From Neptuniibacter halophilus (GTDB lineage Bacteria; Pseudomonadota; Gammaproteobacteria; Pseudomonadales; Balneatricaceae), in NCBI RefSeq assembly GCF_030295765.1, contig NZ_AP027292.1, forward strand, positions 1,736,001-1,800,000: a stretch of 64,000 nucleotides of DNA, written 5' to 3'. The position numbers and the translations under genes are program-made. Numbering within the stretch: the stretch's first letter is position 1; each line of letters starts with the position of its first letter. Shown here piece by piece: positions 25,582 to 35,431 of this stretch. Under the pieces are notes generated by a model. The model was not told the origin of the DNA. It saw only the letters and a list, made by a program, of their open reading frames with translations, and did no database searches.

Positions 25582-27210
25582 ATGAGTACTGCCCATAACC
25601 CGTATGCTCTGGGACTGGACCAGAACCAGGCCAACTTCGCAGCTCTGACGCCTCTGAGTTATATCGAGCGCGCAGCCTTTGTTTACCCAAACCACACCGC
25701 GACCGTGCATGGTGATGTGCGCCGTAACTGGGCGGAAACCTACAGTCGTTGCCGCCGTCTGGGCAGTGCGTTGCAACGTCGCGGCATCGGTCAGGGGGAT
25801 ACGGTGTCGGTGATCGCACCCAACCTGCCGGAGGTGTTCGAGTGTCATTTCGGCGTACCTATGGCCGGCGCGGTACTGAATGCGATCAACATCCGTCTCG
25901 ATGCAGAGGCGATTGCCTTTATTCTGCAGCATGCGGAGAGCAAGGTGGTCATCGTTGAACGCGAGTTCTCCGAGGTGGTGCAGAAAGCTTTGCGCATTGC
26001 CGGAACCACGCCGCTGGTGATCGATATTGATGACCCGACCTATGAGGGCGGGGAGTTGATCGGCTCAATGGATTATGAAGCCCTGCTGGCTGAGGGTGAT
26101 CCGGAATTTGCCTGGCAGCCGCCGGCGGATGAGTGGGATGCGATCACCCTGAACTACACCTCCGGTACCACCGGTAATCCGAAAGGGGTGGTCTATCACC
26201 ACCGTGGGGCTTACCTGAATGCGATGAGCAATATCGTCTCCTGGGATATGGGTCGTCATCCGAACTACCTCTGGACGTTGCCGATGTTCCACTGCAACGG
26301 CTGGTGTTTCCCCTGGTCAATTGCCGCTGCCGCAGGCACCAGCGTGTCACTTCGACATGTACGTGATCAGGATATCTACGACCTGATCCGCAGCGAGAAA
26401 GTGGATCACTTCTGTGGCGCGCCGATTGTCCTGAATATGCTGAATAACGCACCGGATGAGATGAAAGAGGGTATCGATCACAAGATTAAAGTGATGACCG
26501 CGGGTGCCGCGCCTCCGGCTGCAGTGATTCAGGGCATGGAGGAGATGGGTATCGAAGTGACCCACGTTTATGGCCTGACCGAAACCTATGGCCCTTCAGT
26601 GGTCTGTGCCTGGCATGATGAGTGGGACGACAACACCCTTGAAGACAAGGCCCGTCTGAAAGCCCGTCAGGGGGTTAAGGCACCGATGCTGGAAGGGCTG
26701 ATGGTCGCCAATCCGCAGACGCTGGAGCCGGTACCGCAGGACGGTGAGACTATGGGTGAGATCTTTATGCGCGGAAATCTGGTGATGAAGGGCTACCTGA
26801 AAAACCCGAGCACTACCGATGAGTCCTTCGAGGGTGGCTGGTTCCACTCCGGCGATCTGGCGGTTTGGCACAAAGACGGTTACATCGAAATTAAGGACCG
26901 CTCCAAAGACATCATCATCTCTGGTGGTGAAAACATCTCCTCGATTGAAGTGGAAGATGTGCTCTATCGTCACCCGGCGGTGATGGAAGCCGCTGTGGTG
27001 GCCAAAGCTGACGAGAAGTGGGGCGAAGTGCCCTGCGCCTTTATCAAAACCAAGGCCGGTGTTGAGGTGACTGCGGAAGAGATTATCGAATTCTGCCGCA
27101 ACAATATGGCCCGCTTTAAAGCGCCGAAGGAGATCGTCTTTGGTGAGCTGCCAAAAACCTCCACCGGCAAGATCCAGAAATTTGTTCTGCGTCAGCAGGC
27201 TGATAGTTAA
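25582..27210 (+). CDS. Acyl-CoA synthetase (medium-chain/DmdB-like)
   Basis: A 542-residue adenylate-forming ligase. P-loop YTSGTTGNPKGVVYHHRG, YGLTETYGP, HSGDLAVWHKDG, KDIIISGGENISS and catalytic lysine in STGKIQKF are all present. The N-terminal pattern NPYALGLDQNQANFAALTP and HHRGAYLNAMSN resemble the AlkK/DmdB branch (medium-chain or 3-methylmercaptopropionate ligases). The following gene encodes a DmdC-like dehydrogenase, which makes 3-methylmercaptopropionate or a medium-chain acid plausible. DmdA and DmdD are not in the window. Confidence 0.87.
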   Translation: MSTAHNPYALGLDQNQANFAALTPLSYIERAAFVYPNHTATVHGDVRRNWAETYSRCRRLGSALQRRGIGQGDTVSVIAPNLPEVFECHFGVPMAGAVLNAINIRLDAEAIAFILQHAESKVVIVEREFSEVVQKALRIAGTTPLVIDIDDPTYEGGELIGSMDYEALLAEGDPEFAWQPPADEWDAITLNYTSGTTGNPKGVVYHHRGAYLNAMSNIVSWDMGRHPNYLWTLPMFHCNGWCFPWSIAAAAGTSVSLRHVRDQDIYDLIRSEKVDHFCGAPIVLNMLNNAPDEMKEGIDHKIKVMTAGAAPPAAVIQGMEEMGIEVTHVYGLTETYGPSVVCAWHDEWDDNTLEDKARLKARQGVKAPMLEGLMVANPQTLEPVPQDGETMGEIFMRGNLVMKGYLKNPSTTDESFEGGWFHSGDLAVWHKDGYIEIKDRSKDIIISGGENISSIEVEDVLYRHPAVMEAAVVAKADEKWGEVPCAFIKTKAGVEVTAEEIIEFCRNNMARFKAPKEIVFGELPKTSTGKIQKFVLRQQADS

Positions 27211-27218
27211 GGAACCTG

Positions 27219-27250
27219 CGGGGGCGGCGCTGGCTGCCCCCGTCTCTTTT
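27219..27250 (+). terminator. Intercistronic terminator-like hairpin
   Basis: CGGGGGC (27219-27225) pairs with GCCCCCG (27236-27242), followed by TCTCTTTT. It lies between the ligase and dehydrogenase genes and probably ends only part of the transcripts. Confidence 0.6.
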
Positions 27251-27270
27251 ATTGTGATTGAGGCAGATTG

Positions 27271-29067
27271 ATGGCTGATTACAAAGCACCTCAGAAAGAT
27301 ATGAATTTTGCGCTGCGCCACAATGCACGGATGCAGCAACTGGCCGGGCTGCCGGGTTATGAAGAAGCCACCGACGATATGGTGGAAGCGATTCTTGAAG
27401 AAGCGGCCAAACTGGCGACCGGTGTTCTGTCACCGCTGAATGAAGTGGGTGATCAGACCGGGGTTAAGCTGGACGGTGTGGATGTGCCAACCCCGGCGGG
27501 GTTTGCAGAAGCCTACCGGCAGTTTGCCGAAGGCGGCTGGGGTTCGCTGCAGTTTGATCCCGAATATGGCGGTCAGGGGCTGCCATACGCGCTGTCGATC
27601 CCGGTAATGGAGATGTGGCAGTCGGCTAACATGGCCTGGGGCCTCTGCCCGCTGCTCAGTCAGGGCGCAGTGGAAGCGATCTTCCACAATGCCACCGATG
27701 AACTCAAAGAGCGCTACCTGCCACCGCTGATCAGTGGCCAGTGGACCGGCACCATGAACCTGACCGAGCCGCAGGCCGGGTCTGATCTGGCGGCGATCCG
27801 CTGCCGTGCTGAGAAAGAGGGTGATCACTACCGGATTAAGGGTCAGAAGATCTTTATCACCTGGGGTGAGCACGATATGGCAGAGAACATCATCCATCTG
27901 GTGCTGGCGCGTCTGCCGGATGCACCGCCGGGGGTGAAGGGGATCAGCCTGTTTGTAGTACCCAAGTTTATGGTCAATGCCGATGGCTCACTGGGTGAGC
28001 GCAACGATGCCAAGTGTGTTTCGCTGGAACATAAGCTGGGGATTCACGCCAGCCCGACCTGTGTGATGGCGTTTGGCGACGATGAGGGCGCGATCGGTTA
28101 TCTGGTGGGTGAAGAGAACCGCGGTCTGGCCTGCATGTTTACCATGATGAACAACGCGCGTCTGGCGGTGGGTTTGCAGGGGGTTGCGATCTCTGAACGG
28201 GCCTACCAGCATGCACTGGACTATGCCCATGACCGGGTTCAGAGTCCGGCAGTGGGTAGCCGGGAAGCGGGGCCGATCATTCAGCATGCGGATGTCCGGC
28301 GGATGTTGCAAACCATGAAATCGGTGACCGAAGCAGGACGTGCGCTGGCTTATGATGCCTGTGCCAGCCTCGACTTTGCCCATCAGTCTGAAGACCCGGG
28401 CGTACGTGCCCGGGAAGCGGCCCGCGCGGCGTACCTGACGCCAATCGTCAAAGGCTGGTGTACTGAACTGGCGCAGGAGGTGACCTCGCTGGGGGTTCAG
28501 GTTCATGGCGGTATGGGCTTTATTGAGGAAACCGGAGCGGCTCAGCACTATCGCGATGCGCGAATTCTGCCGATCTATGAAGGTACCAACGCGATTCAGG
28601 CGCTGGATCTGGTGGGGCGTAAAACTCTGTTTGACGGCGGTGAAGCCGGTGCGGCAGTGCAGGCGGAAATAGCTGAACTGATTGCTGCACTGAAACAGCA
28701 GGGCGATTTAAGCGATGAAGCCGAAGCGCTGGAGAAAGTACTGGAGCTGGCGCAACATGCCCAGACCAGCCTGCTCAGCACCGCACCGGATGATCCTTTG
28801 CTGCCGGGCTCGGTGGCGTTTAACTACCTGATGCTGATGGGCACCCTCTGTGGTGGCTGGCAGTTGCTGCGTGCTGCTCTGGCGGCGCAGCAAGCGCTGA
28901 CGGAGGGCGGTGATACCGAGTTTCTGCAGGCGAAAATTCTCAGTGCCCGCTTCTATGTGGCGCAGGTGCTGCCCCGTTGCGCCGGTTATGCACAGATGGT
29001 TGCGGCTGGCAGTCAGAGTGTAATGGCGATGAACGATCAGCATCTGGCTTCGGCCTGGTATTCCTGA
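27271..29067 (+). CDS. Acyl-CoA dehydrogenase with C-terminal extension (DmdC-like)
   Basis: About 598 residues from the ATG at 27271, ~200 longer than ordinary acyl-CoA dehydrogenases. This is the size of the FadE-like branch containing 3-methylmercaptopropionyl-CoA dehydrogenase DmdC. NLTEPQAGSDLAAIRC binds FAD/substrate, HGGMGFIEETGAAQHYRDARI is conserved, and the catalytic glutamate is in IYEGTNAIQALDLVGRK. An added helical domain (about 460-598) follows. It transfers electrons to ETF. The gene lies 60 bases after the ligase gene and is probably co-transcribed. Medium-chain fatty acyl-CoA is the alternative substrate. Confidence 0.87.
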   Translation: MADYKAPQKDMNFALRHNARMQQLAGLPGYEEATDDMVEAILEEAAKLATGVLSPLNEVGDQTGVKLDGVDVPTPAGFAEAYRQFAEGGWGSLQFDPEYGGQGLPYALSIPVMEMWQSANMAWGLCPLLSQGAVEAIFHNATDELKERYLPPLISGQWTGTMNLTEPQAGSDLAAIRCRAEKEGDHYRIKGQKIFITWGEHDMAENIIHLVLARLPDAPPGVKGISLFVVPKFMVNADGSLGERNDAKCVSLEHKLGIHASPTCVMAFGDDEGAIGYLVGEENRGLACMFTMMNNARLAVGLQGVAISERAYQHALDYAHDRVQSPAVGSREAGPIIQHADVRRMLQTMKSVTEAGRALAYDACASLDFAHQSEDPGVRAREAARAAYLTPIVKGWCTELAQEVTSLGVQVHGGMGFIEETGAAQHYRDARILPIYEGTNAIQALDLVGRKTLFDGGEAGAAVQAEIAELIAALKQQGDLSDEAEALEKVLELAQHAQTSLLSTAPDDPLLPGSVAFNYLMLMGTLCGGWQLLRAALAAQQALTEGGDTEFLQAKILSARFYVAQVLPRCAGYAQMVAAGSQSVMAMNDQHLASAWYS

Positions 29068-29095
29068 TCGAACAGGCAGTCACGCGGGGGGCTGC

Positions 29096-29503
29096 CTACT
29101 CATCCCGCCCTTCAGCGAATTTGGGCAGGTCGTCGCTGAGTTCACACCAGTTGGCCCGGTAACGGGTGTAGATATGGGCATCGATCTGTACCGGGATCGG
29201 CTCATCAAAACAGGCGATGGCGATCTCCATCGCTTTTTTATCGGTACCTTCCGCGCGAAACCCGAGGCTGGAACCACACTGACTGCAAAAGCTGCGCAGG
29301 GTGCCGTTGTCGGCGCGAAACTCGCGGATTAAGGGTTCTCCGCTCAGCCAGTTCAGGTCAGACACCTCAACCAGCGTGCCAAATGCTGCGCCATGGAACT
29401 TACGGCACATGCTGCAGTGACAGTGGGCGGCCTGCTGGCTGAAGCCGGTCACTGAAAAACGGACTTCGCCGCAGAGGCAACTGCCACGGTAAGTTTCAGG
29501 CAT
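29096..29503 (-). CDS. GFA-family zinc protein
   Basis: A 135-residue CENP-V/GFA domain protein. The zinc-binding cysteines are in GSCLCGEV, CHCSMCRKFHGAAFGT and SFCSQCGSSLGF. Members named after glutathione-dependent formaldehyde activation are mostly of unknown substrate. A single gene, converging with the dehydrogenase gene. No formaldehyde pathway genes are adjacent. Confidence 0.85.
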   Translation of the reverse strand: MPETYRGSCLCGEVRFSVTGFSQQAAHCHCSMCRKFHGAAFGTLVEVSDLNWLSGEPLIREFRADNGTLRSFCSQCGSSLGFRAEGTDKKAMEIAIACFDEPIPVQIDAHIYTRYRANWCELSDDLPKFAEGRDE

Positions 29504-29539
29504 GGTCGGCTCCTTGTTGCCGGGAAGTGAAGCTCATGA

Positions 29540-30172
29540 CTACTCGCTTACGGCCAGTTTTGTACCAAATCCGAGTAGCAGTGTTCCGGTAATACCGTTC
29601 ATGATCTGGCTGACTCTGGGGTTTTGCAGCCACAGCCGGGCACGGCCGATCATCAGAACCAGCGTTCCCTGCCAGAGCATCGCCAGCATAAAGTGAATAC
29701 CGGCCATGACCGTTGCCTGCGGTATCGCCGGATGGGCCGGGTCAATGAACTGGGGCAGAAACGCCATATAGAAGATCACGGTTTTCGGGTTCAGCACATT
29801 CGACAGCAGCCCCTCACGCAACGAGCGCATCGCCGGGATCTGCTGATGGGTTTTCGGGTGGTGCAGCACCATACCTTGTCCACGCCGGGCTGCAAGCAGA
29901 CTCTGGCAACCCAGCCAGATCAGATACCCGGCACCGGCCAGTTTCAGCAGCATAAACAGCTCGGCTGAGCTGAGCAGAATCACTGACAGGCCTGCCGCGG
30001 AGATCAGCGCATGCAGGAACAGCCCAAGGCAGATGCCGAGGCTGGTCAGCATGCCATCACGGGTTCCACCGCGGGCGGCGTTGCGCATCACCAGCAGGGT
30101 ATCAACGCCGGGGCTCAGGGTCAGGGCTGTAATGGCTAGCAGAAAGGGCAGCCAGAGAAAATGTTCAAACAT
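29540..30172 (-). CDS. LysE/RhtB-family amino-acid exporter
   Basis: A 210-residue inner-membrane protein with about six hydrophobic segments. The N-terminal LSPGVDTLLVMRNAARGGTR is the RhtB-type P-G-P/D region, and LLSNVLNPKTVIFYMAFLP is the family's signature in the second half. Such proteins export amino acids or homoserine lactones. Monocistronic; substrate unknown. Confidence 0.88.
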   Translation of the reverse strand: MFEHFLWLPFLLAITALTLSPGVDTLLVMRNAARGGTRDGMLTSLGICLGLFLHALISAAGLSVILLSSAELFMLLKLAGAGYLIWLGCQSLLAARRGQGMVLHHPKTHQQIPAMRSLREGLLSNVLNPKTVIFYMAFLPQFIDPAHPAIPQATVMAGIHFMLAMLWQGTLVLMIGRARLWLQNPRVSQIMNGITGTLLLGFGTKLAVSE

Positions 30173-30262
30173 CGGTTCACTATTCTTTTACCGGATACAA
30201 GCTTATGCTTAACAGAAGCACCATGGCTTCTATTCTCGCGCTAGTTTCATGGAGGCACAAGT

Positions 30263-31201
30263 ATGACAGATAGCAGGCAAGGGAAGGCTGCTCAGGGTAG
30301 TACAGAGCTGAAGCGGCTGGCTGAGGAAAACCGCATTCTGCAGCGTTACAAAAAGGATCTGGAAACACTGCTGGAAACAACCGATGACTTTATCTATATC
30401 AAAGATCGTCAGCATAAATTTATCTATACCAGCAGCGCTTTTTCGCGCTTGACCGGCCATGCAAGCTGGCAGGATCTGGTGGGCAAGGATGATTTTGATA
30501 TCTTCCCGGCGGAGCATGCCGAGCGTTATTTCGCTTTTGAAAAGGCGGTGATCCGAGAGGGCAAGCCGCTGCGCTTTCATGAAGAACCCTACTATGACCC
30601 GGAAGGTAATCTGTGCTGGGTCACCTCAACCAAAAATCCGGTATTTGATGAATCCGGGCAGGTCATCGGGCTGGTGGGAATCAGCAAGGATATCACTCAG
30701 TTGAAGCGGCAAAAGGAGCAGATGGAGCATCTGGCTGACCATGATGATCTGACCTCGTTGCTGAACCGTCGGGCATTTTTTCTTTATGGCTCCAAGTTGA
30801 TCGCTGCCGCCGAACGGGAAGCCGGGCGTATCAGCGTGCTGTATATTGATCTCGACCGTTTTAAGCAGATCAACGATCAGTGGGGGCATGCAAAGGGAGA
30901 TGAAGTACTGACCTGTTTCGGCGAGCTGATCAAGGCGTGCACACGCGAATCGGATCTGACCTCGCGTTTTGGCGGCGATGAATTTGTGGTGATGCTGAAA
31001 TCGGCCTCGGATGAGCAGGATGATACAGCGGTGCCACAGCTTGTTCAGCGTCTGCAACAGGCGGTGCAGGCGCATCACGCGGGGCTGATGGGCTGTGGCT
31101 GCAGTGTTGGTGTGGCACATTACAACCCGGGGGAGACGCTGGATCAACTGGTGAACCGCGCGGATAAGGCGATGTATCAGGCGAAGAAAAAAACTCAGTG
31201 A
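30263..31201 (+). CDS. PAS-GGDEF diguanylate cyclase
   Basis: A 312-residue soluble protein. A short coiled N-terminus is followed by a PAS domain (about 32-150; FIYIKDRQHKFIYTSSAF, LVGISKDITQLK) and GGDEF (about 155-308). The active site FGGDEF is intact, and inhibitory RxxD (RESD) lies five residues before it, so an active, product-inhibited cyclase is predicted. GGAGG precedes the ATG. Its stop codon nearly meets that of the convergent methyltransferase. It is the second predicted active cyclase in the window. Confidence 0.9.
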   Translation: MTDSRQGKAAQGSTELKRLAEENRILQRYKKDLETLLETTDDFIYIKDRQHKFIYTSSAFSRLTGHASWQDLVGKDDFDIFPAEHAERYFAFEKAVIREGKPLRFHEEPYYDPEGNLCWVTSTKNPVFDESGQVIGLVGISKDITQLKRQKEQMEHLADHDDLTSLLNRRAFFLYGSKLIAAAEREAGRISVLYIDLDRFKQINDQWGHAKGDEVLTCFGELIKACTRESDLTSRFGGDEFVVMLKSASDEQDDTAVPQLVQRLQQAVQAHHAGLMGCGCSVGVAHYNPGETLDQLVNRADKAMYQAKKKTQ

Positions 31202-31211
31202 CGCTGACCGG

Positions 31212-32036
31212 TCAGCACGGCTGTGCCAGCACCTCGACTACCCGGGCGGCACCACTGCTGAGGTTCGCCATGACATTCGCCCCCATCCGGGAAAAATCAG
31301 ACCCCAGAATCAGTGCCGGAGATAGTGGCGCCGCCTGAACCTGCTGGCTCTTCTCCTTTTCGGATTGCCGCTGGCGCCAGGCCAGTGCCTCTGCAGACCA
31401 GTCATCAAACTGATAAAGCTCAAAACCACTTTCCTGTAACAGCTTACGCAACCGGGGTTCGCTGAGCAGGTGGGAGTGAGCGGCGTCACGGGCCCAGGGG
31501 ACCGGATAGCGCATCTTTTCCGGCTGATCGCCGGCGAGTACCTCATGTAGCAGCAACTGACCGTCACTGAGCAGTAAGCGGCGCGACTCGCTGAGTACCT
31601 GACGGCTGTCCGGCATATTCAGCAGGCTGTGCTGAAACAGAATCAGATCAAACTGCTGATCGGCAAACGGCAGGTGATGAGCATCGGCGGTGATCAGGCG
31701 GGGAGATGTCTGCTCCGGGCAGAGCGCTGTAAGGTCACGGTTCAGCCTGTTCAGTTCATGGCTGATATCGACCCCGACCAGTGCTGTATCCAGCTTCGAT
31801 TGGAGCAGACGCATTAATCCGCCTGTGCCGGAGCCGATGTCCAGAATCCGCCGGGGTCTGAGCTGTTCTATCCGCTGCAGCAGCTTTTCGGAAGCTTTGA
31901 TGCCACCAATATGCAGTTGATCCACCGGCGCCAGTTGGTAAAGATTCGGCCCCTGTGGATAAGTTTGCTGCACACGGCTGAGAATCTGTTCACGCTGCAA
32001 CTGTTGTTGGTAGTGCTGGCTGATCTGCCCGGTCAT
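31212..32036 (-). CDS. Class I SAM-dependent methyltransferase
   Basis: A 274-residue methyltransferase. Motif I ILDIGSGTGGLMRLLQ, the acidic strand end ALVGVDIS, and motif FDLILFQHSLLNMPD are clear (UbiE/type 11 fold). It lies downstream of the leucine operon but after a strong terminator, so it is probably expressed on its own. Substrate unknown. Confidence 0.83.
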   Translation of the reverse strand: MTGQISQHYQQQLQREQILSRVQQTYPQGPNLYQLAPVDQLHIGGIKASEKLLQRIEQLRPRRILDIGSGTGGLMRLLQSKLDTALVGVDISHELNRLNRDLTALCPEQTSPRLITADAHHLPFADQQFDLILFQHSLLNMPDSRQVLSESRRLLLSDGQLLLHEVLAGDQPEKMRYPVPWARDAAHSHLLSEPRLRKLLQESGFELYQFDDWSAEALAWRQRQSEKEKSQQVQAAPLSPALILGSDFSRMGANVMANLSSGAARVVEVLAQPC

Positions 32037-32056
32037 TCAAGTGCTCCGGCATGGGG

Positions 32057-32085
32057 ACAAAAACGCCAACCCGAAGGTTGGCGTT
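32057..32085 (-). terminator. Terminator of the liu operon
   Basis: On the minus strand a perfect ten-base stem (AACGCCAACC 32062-32071 with GGTTGGCGTT 32076-32085) closes on a TTCG tetraloop and runs into T residues. It ends the long liu transcript. Confidence 0.92.
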
Positions 32086-32104
32086 GCTCGTTCAGGGTGA
32101 GGAA

Positions 32105-33790
32105 TCAATCCTCCAGCCCCAGCTCCTGTATGGAGATCTCACGCATTTTGAACTTCTGGATCTTACCGGTCACCGTCATCGGGAACTCATCGGTAAACTT
32201 GAAGTAACGCGGAATCTTGAAGTGGGTGATCTTACCTTTACAGAACGCTTTCAGGTCCTCTTCGGTAACCTCTTCAGCACCCGGCGACAGTTTCACCCAG
32301 GCGATCAGTTCTTCACCGTACTTCTTATCCGGTACTCCGGTCACCTGAACATCGGAGATGGACGGATGAGTGTAGAGAAACTCTTCGATCTCTTTCGGAT
32401 AGACATTTTCACCGCCACGGATCACCATATCTTTGATACGGCCAACGATCTGGATATAACCCTCTTCATCCATCGTTGCCAGATCGCCGGTGTGCATCCA
32501 GCCGCCCTCATCAATTGAGTTGGCCGTTGCTTCCGGGTTGTTCCAGTACTTCAGCATCACGCTGTAGCCACGGGTGCAGAGTTCGCCCACTTCGCCGCGT
32601 GGTACCACGTTGCCGGAAGCCGGATCAACGATCTTGGTTTCCAGATGCGGCTGAGTGCGGCCGACGGTGGTGACCTGCTTTTCGAACGGATCATCGGCAG
32701 CGGTCTGGGTGGATACCGGGCTGGTTTCAGTCATACCGTAGGCGATCTGAACCTCCTTCATGTGCAGCTTGGAGTTGACTGCTTTCATCACCTCCGCCGG
32801 GCAGATGGAGCCGGCCATAATCCCGGTGCGCAGGCTGGAAACGTCGTACTGATCGAAGTCCGGGTCATCCATCTCGGCGATAAACATGGTCGGTACGCCG
32901 TACAGCGCGGTCGCACGTTCTTCAGACACCGCCTGCAGGACAGATTTTGGCTCAAAACCTTCATCCGGGTAGATCATGGTCGCGCCGTGAGTCATACAGC
33001 CAAGATTGCCCATTACCATGCCGAAACAGTGGTACAGGGGAACCGGAATCACCAGACGATCTTTCTCGGTGAAGTTCATGCTCTCGGCAACAAAGTAACC
33101 GTTATTCAGAATGTTATGGTGCGACAGGGCGGCACCTTTCGGGAAACCGGTGGTGCCGGAGGTGTACTGGATGTTGATCGGGTCGTCGAACTGCAGTTCG
33201 CCCTGAACCCGCTGCAACTGAGAGACGTCGATCTTATCTGCCATCTCGACGAAATCGTCCCAGCGCCACATGCCGGCGTGTTTCTCATCTGCCAGATTGA
33301 TCACCCCTTCGAGGTGCGGCAGCTTTTTCGATTTCAGCTCGCCTTCGGCGGAGTCATGCAGCTCCGGTGCCAGATCGAACAGCATGGCGGTGTAGTTGGA
33401 GCTTTTGAAACTGTCGGCGGTCACCAGAAAACGGGCTTCCGACTGGTTCATCGCGTACTCCAGCTCGTGCAGACGGTAGGCCGGGTTGACGTTCACCAGA
33501 ATCGCACCGACTTTGGCGGTGGCAAACTGGGTGATGGTCCACTGGGCGCAGTTAGGCGACCACATGCCGACGCGATCACCGCGTTTAACACCGATCGCGA
33601 GGAAAGCACGCGCAGCCTGATCGACTTTCTCTTTTAGCTGAGCGTAAGTCAGGCGGATACCCTGATGTCGCACGATCAGGGCATCGTTATCCGGGTAAGT
33701 GTTGGCAATCTGGTCAAATTTGTCACCGATGGTCATGCCGATCAGTGGCTTGGTGCTGGTACCGCTGGTGTAGCTAGGGAGTTTGCTCAT
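32105..33790 (-). CDS. Acyl-CoA synthetase at the end of the liu operon
   Basis: About 561 residues from the ATG at 33790; an in-frame ATG at 33805 lacks a ribosome binding site, while GGGGT precedes 33790. The ligase motifs are [50 protein letters not shown] and lysine in [10 protein letters not shown]. The FadD-like/AMP-binding type commonly closes liu operons. It may activate isovalerate or acetoacetate-related acids, linking external acids to the pathway (inference). It is 89 bases from the AhpD-like gene and ends at a strong terminator. Confidence 0.88.
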   Translation of the reverse strand: MSKLPSYTSGTSTKPLIGMTIGDKFDQIANTYPDNDALIVRHQGIRLTYAQLKEKVDQAARAFLAIGVKRGDRVGMWSPNCAQWTITQFATAKVGAILVNVNPAYRLHELEYAMNQSEARFLVTADSFKSSNYTAMLFDLAPELHDSAEGELKSKKLPHLEGVINLADEKHAGMWRWDDFVEMADKIDVSQLQRVQGELQFDDPINIQYTSGTTGFPKGAALSHHNILNNGYFVAESMNFTEKDRLVIPVPLYHCFGMVMGNLGCMTHGATMIYPDEGFEPKSVLQAVSEERATALYGVPTMFIAEMDDPDFDQYDVSSLRTGIMAGSICPAEVMKAVNSKLHMKEVQIAYGMTETSPVSTQTAADDPFEKQVTTVGRTQPHLETKIVDPASGNVVPRGEVGELCTRGYSVMLKYWNNPEATANSIDEGGWMHTGDLATMDEEGYIQIVGRIKDMVIRGGENVYPKEIEEFLYTHPSISDVQVTGVPDKKYGEELIAWVKLSPGAEEVTEEDLKAFCKGKITHFKIPRYFKFTDEFPMTVTGKIQKFKMREISIQELGLED

Positions 33791-33879
33791 CGTTATTGAC
33801 CCCATGTACTTTATTTTTATAAATCAAATAAGGGTTGGCCTGTGCCGGGCCCATCTTCGCAGACCCGGTGGTTCAGCTG

Positions 33880-34461
33880 TTATCGGTTCTGGCTGTGATA
33901 CTCCGGATTCGGCTGCATATCCACCGCGCTGGCAACGCGGTTGGTCATGTTGTAGAAACCGGCAATGTTGGCGATATCCCAGATATCCTGCTCACTGAAG
34001 CCCACATCGCGCAGCGCCTGACGGTCCTGTTCAACGATCTGGTTCGGGGTTTCGGTGAGTTTGACCGCAAAATCGAGCATGGCGCGGTGGCGCTCGGAAA
34101 GCTCGGCGGCCCGATAGTTCATCACCATCAGTTCTCCCAGCATGGGTTCGCCGGAGTAGCCACGTACTGCAGCACCGTGGGCGACCTGACAGTAGTAGCA
34201 GCCATTACTGGAGGAGACCGCAACCGCGATCATCTCTTTTTCCAGCACGCTGAGCCCGCTCTCGCCAAACATCATCTCGTTGTAGATGCGTGAAAACACA
34301 TCCAGCTGAGCCTGATTCTGGCTGTAGGCTTTGAGTACGTTCGGCACCATGCCGAGTTTCTCCTCGCAGACGGAGAAGTATTTCTGAAACTCGGGTGACA
34401 ACTGGTCATGCTCAGGAATGGGCAGATCCAGTGCCGTAATATGGTCGGGTTGTGACTTCAT
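33880..34461 (-). CDS. AhpD/carboxymuconolactone decarboxylase-like protein
   Basis: A 193-residue CMD-fold protein of the peroxidase-related subfamily. The redox motif CYYCQVAHGAAV has the CxxC-x3-H arrangement of AhpD. Positioned between liuE and the ligase gene, 67 bases after liuE, it belongs to the operon by orientation. A role in leucine breakdown is not established; thiol peroxidase-type protection is a guess from the motif. Confidence 0.8.
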   Translation of the reverse strand: MKSQPDHITALDLPIPEHDQLSPEFQKYFSVCEEKLGMVPNVLKAYSQNQAQLDVFSRIYNEMMFGESGLSVLEKEMIAVAVSSSNGCYYCQVAHGAAVRGYSGEPMLGELMVMNYRAAELSERHRAMLDFAVKLTETPNQIVEQDRQALRDVGFSEQDIWDIANIAGFYNMTNRVASAVDMQPNPEYHSQNR

Positions 34462-34528
34462 TTTCTACCTCGGTTGTTGTTTTTGTACGAGGCAGCGCCT
34501 GCAGTGCAGACGCTGAATCCTTTTTTAT

Positions 34529-35431
34529 TTATTCGCAGCCCATCGCCAGGGCGACTTTGGAGCCGTTACTGCGCCCCAACTGCCGGGTGATCCAGTGACT
34601 GGTCGCGACCAGCTTTTCAATATCGATTCCGGTTTTAATGCCGAGCCCGTTGAGCATATAGAGTACATCCTCGGTGGCGACATTGCCGGAAGCACCTTTC
34701 GCATACGGACAACCGCCCAGACCGGCAACGGAGGTATCCACCACCGCCACCCCCTCTTCGATTACTGCATAGAGGTTGGCCAGTGCCTGTCCATAGGTGT
34801 CGTGGAAATGCGCTGCCAACTGCTCCATGGGCACTTCACGGCTGACCGCTTCAAGCATCCGCTTCGCTTTCAGCGGGGTGCCGACACCCACGGTATCACC
34901 CAGAGAGATTTCGTAGCAGCCCATCGCCCGCATATCGGCGCACACTGCGGCGACCTGCTGCGGGGCAATCTCACCATCATAGGGGCAGCCCAGTACGGTG
35001 GAAACATAACCACGCACGCGGATTCCGTTTTCCTGCGCCATCTCGATCACCGGTGCAAAACGCTCCAGACTCTCTTTGATGGAGCAGTTGATATTTTTCC
35101 GGGTGAACGCCTCGGAAGCCGCACTGAACACCGCCACCTCATCGGCACCGGCTGCAATTGCGCCTTCAAGGCCTTTCAGGTTAGGCGTCAGCGCAGCGTA
35201 AGTGACGCCCGGTTTACGCTGAATACCGGCGAGTACTTCATGGGCGTCGCCCATCTGCGGTACCCACTTCGGGGAAACGAAACTGGCTGATTCGACGTAG
35301 CTCAGCCCGGCGTCCGCCAGTCGGTTGATCAGCTCAACCTTGATTGCGGTAGGGATGATCTCGCCCGGTTCATTCTGGAGGCCGTCGCGGGGACCGACCT
35401 CCACAATCCGGACCTGTTCCGGAAAGGCCAT
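34529..35431 (-). CDS. liuE: Hydroxymethylglutaryl-CoA lyase
   Basis: A 300-residue TIM-barrel lyase cleaving HMG-CoA to acetoacetate and acetyl-CoA, the last step of leucine breakdown. [10 protein letters not shown] holds catalytic Arg/Asp, HFHDTYGQA the metal-binding histidines, and [12 protein letters not shown] the catalytic cysteine loop. Its ATG overlaps the stop of liuD (TAATG). Also called mvaB. Confidence 0.95.
   Translation of the reverse strand: MAFPEQVRIVEVGPRDGLQNEPGEIIPTAIKVELINRLADAGLSYVESASFVSPKWVPQMGDAHEVLAGIQRKPGVTYAALTPNLKGLEGAIAAGADEVAVFSAASEAFTRKNINCSIKESLERFAPVIEMAQENGIRVRGYVSTVLGCPYDGEIAPQQVAAVCADMRAMGCYEISLGDTVGVGTPLKAKRMLEAVSREVPMEQLAAHFHDTYGQALANLYAVIEEGVAVVDTSVAGLGGCPYAKGASGNVATEDVLYMLNGLGIKTGIDIEKLVATSHWITRQLGRSNGSKVALAMGCE

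Noticed and set aside
31203-31216. Palindrome GCTGACCGGTCAGC between convergent genes as an operator
   Set aside because: It overlaps a stop codon between two gene ends, where a regulator site is unlikely; probably fortuitous or part of a bidirectional terminator without T tracts.
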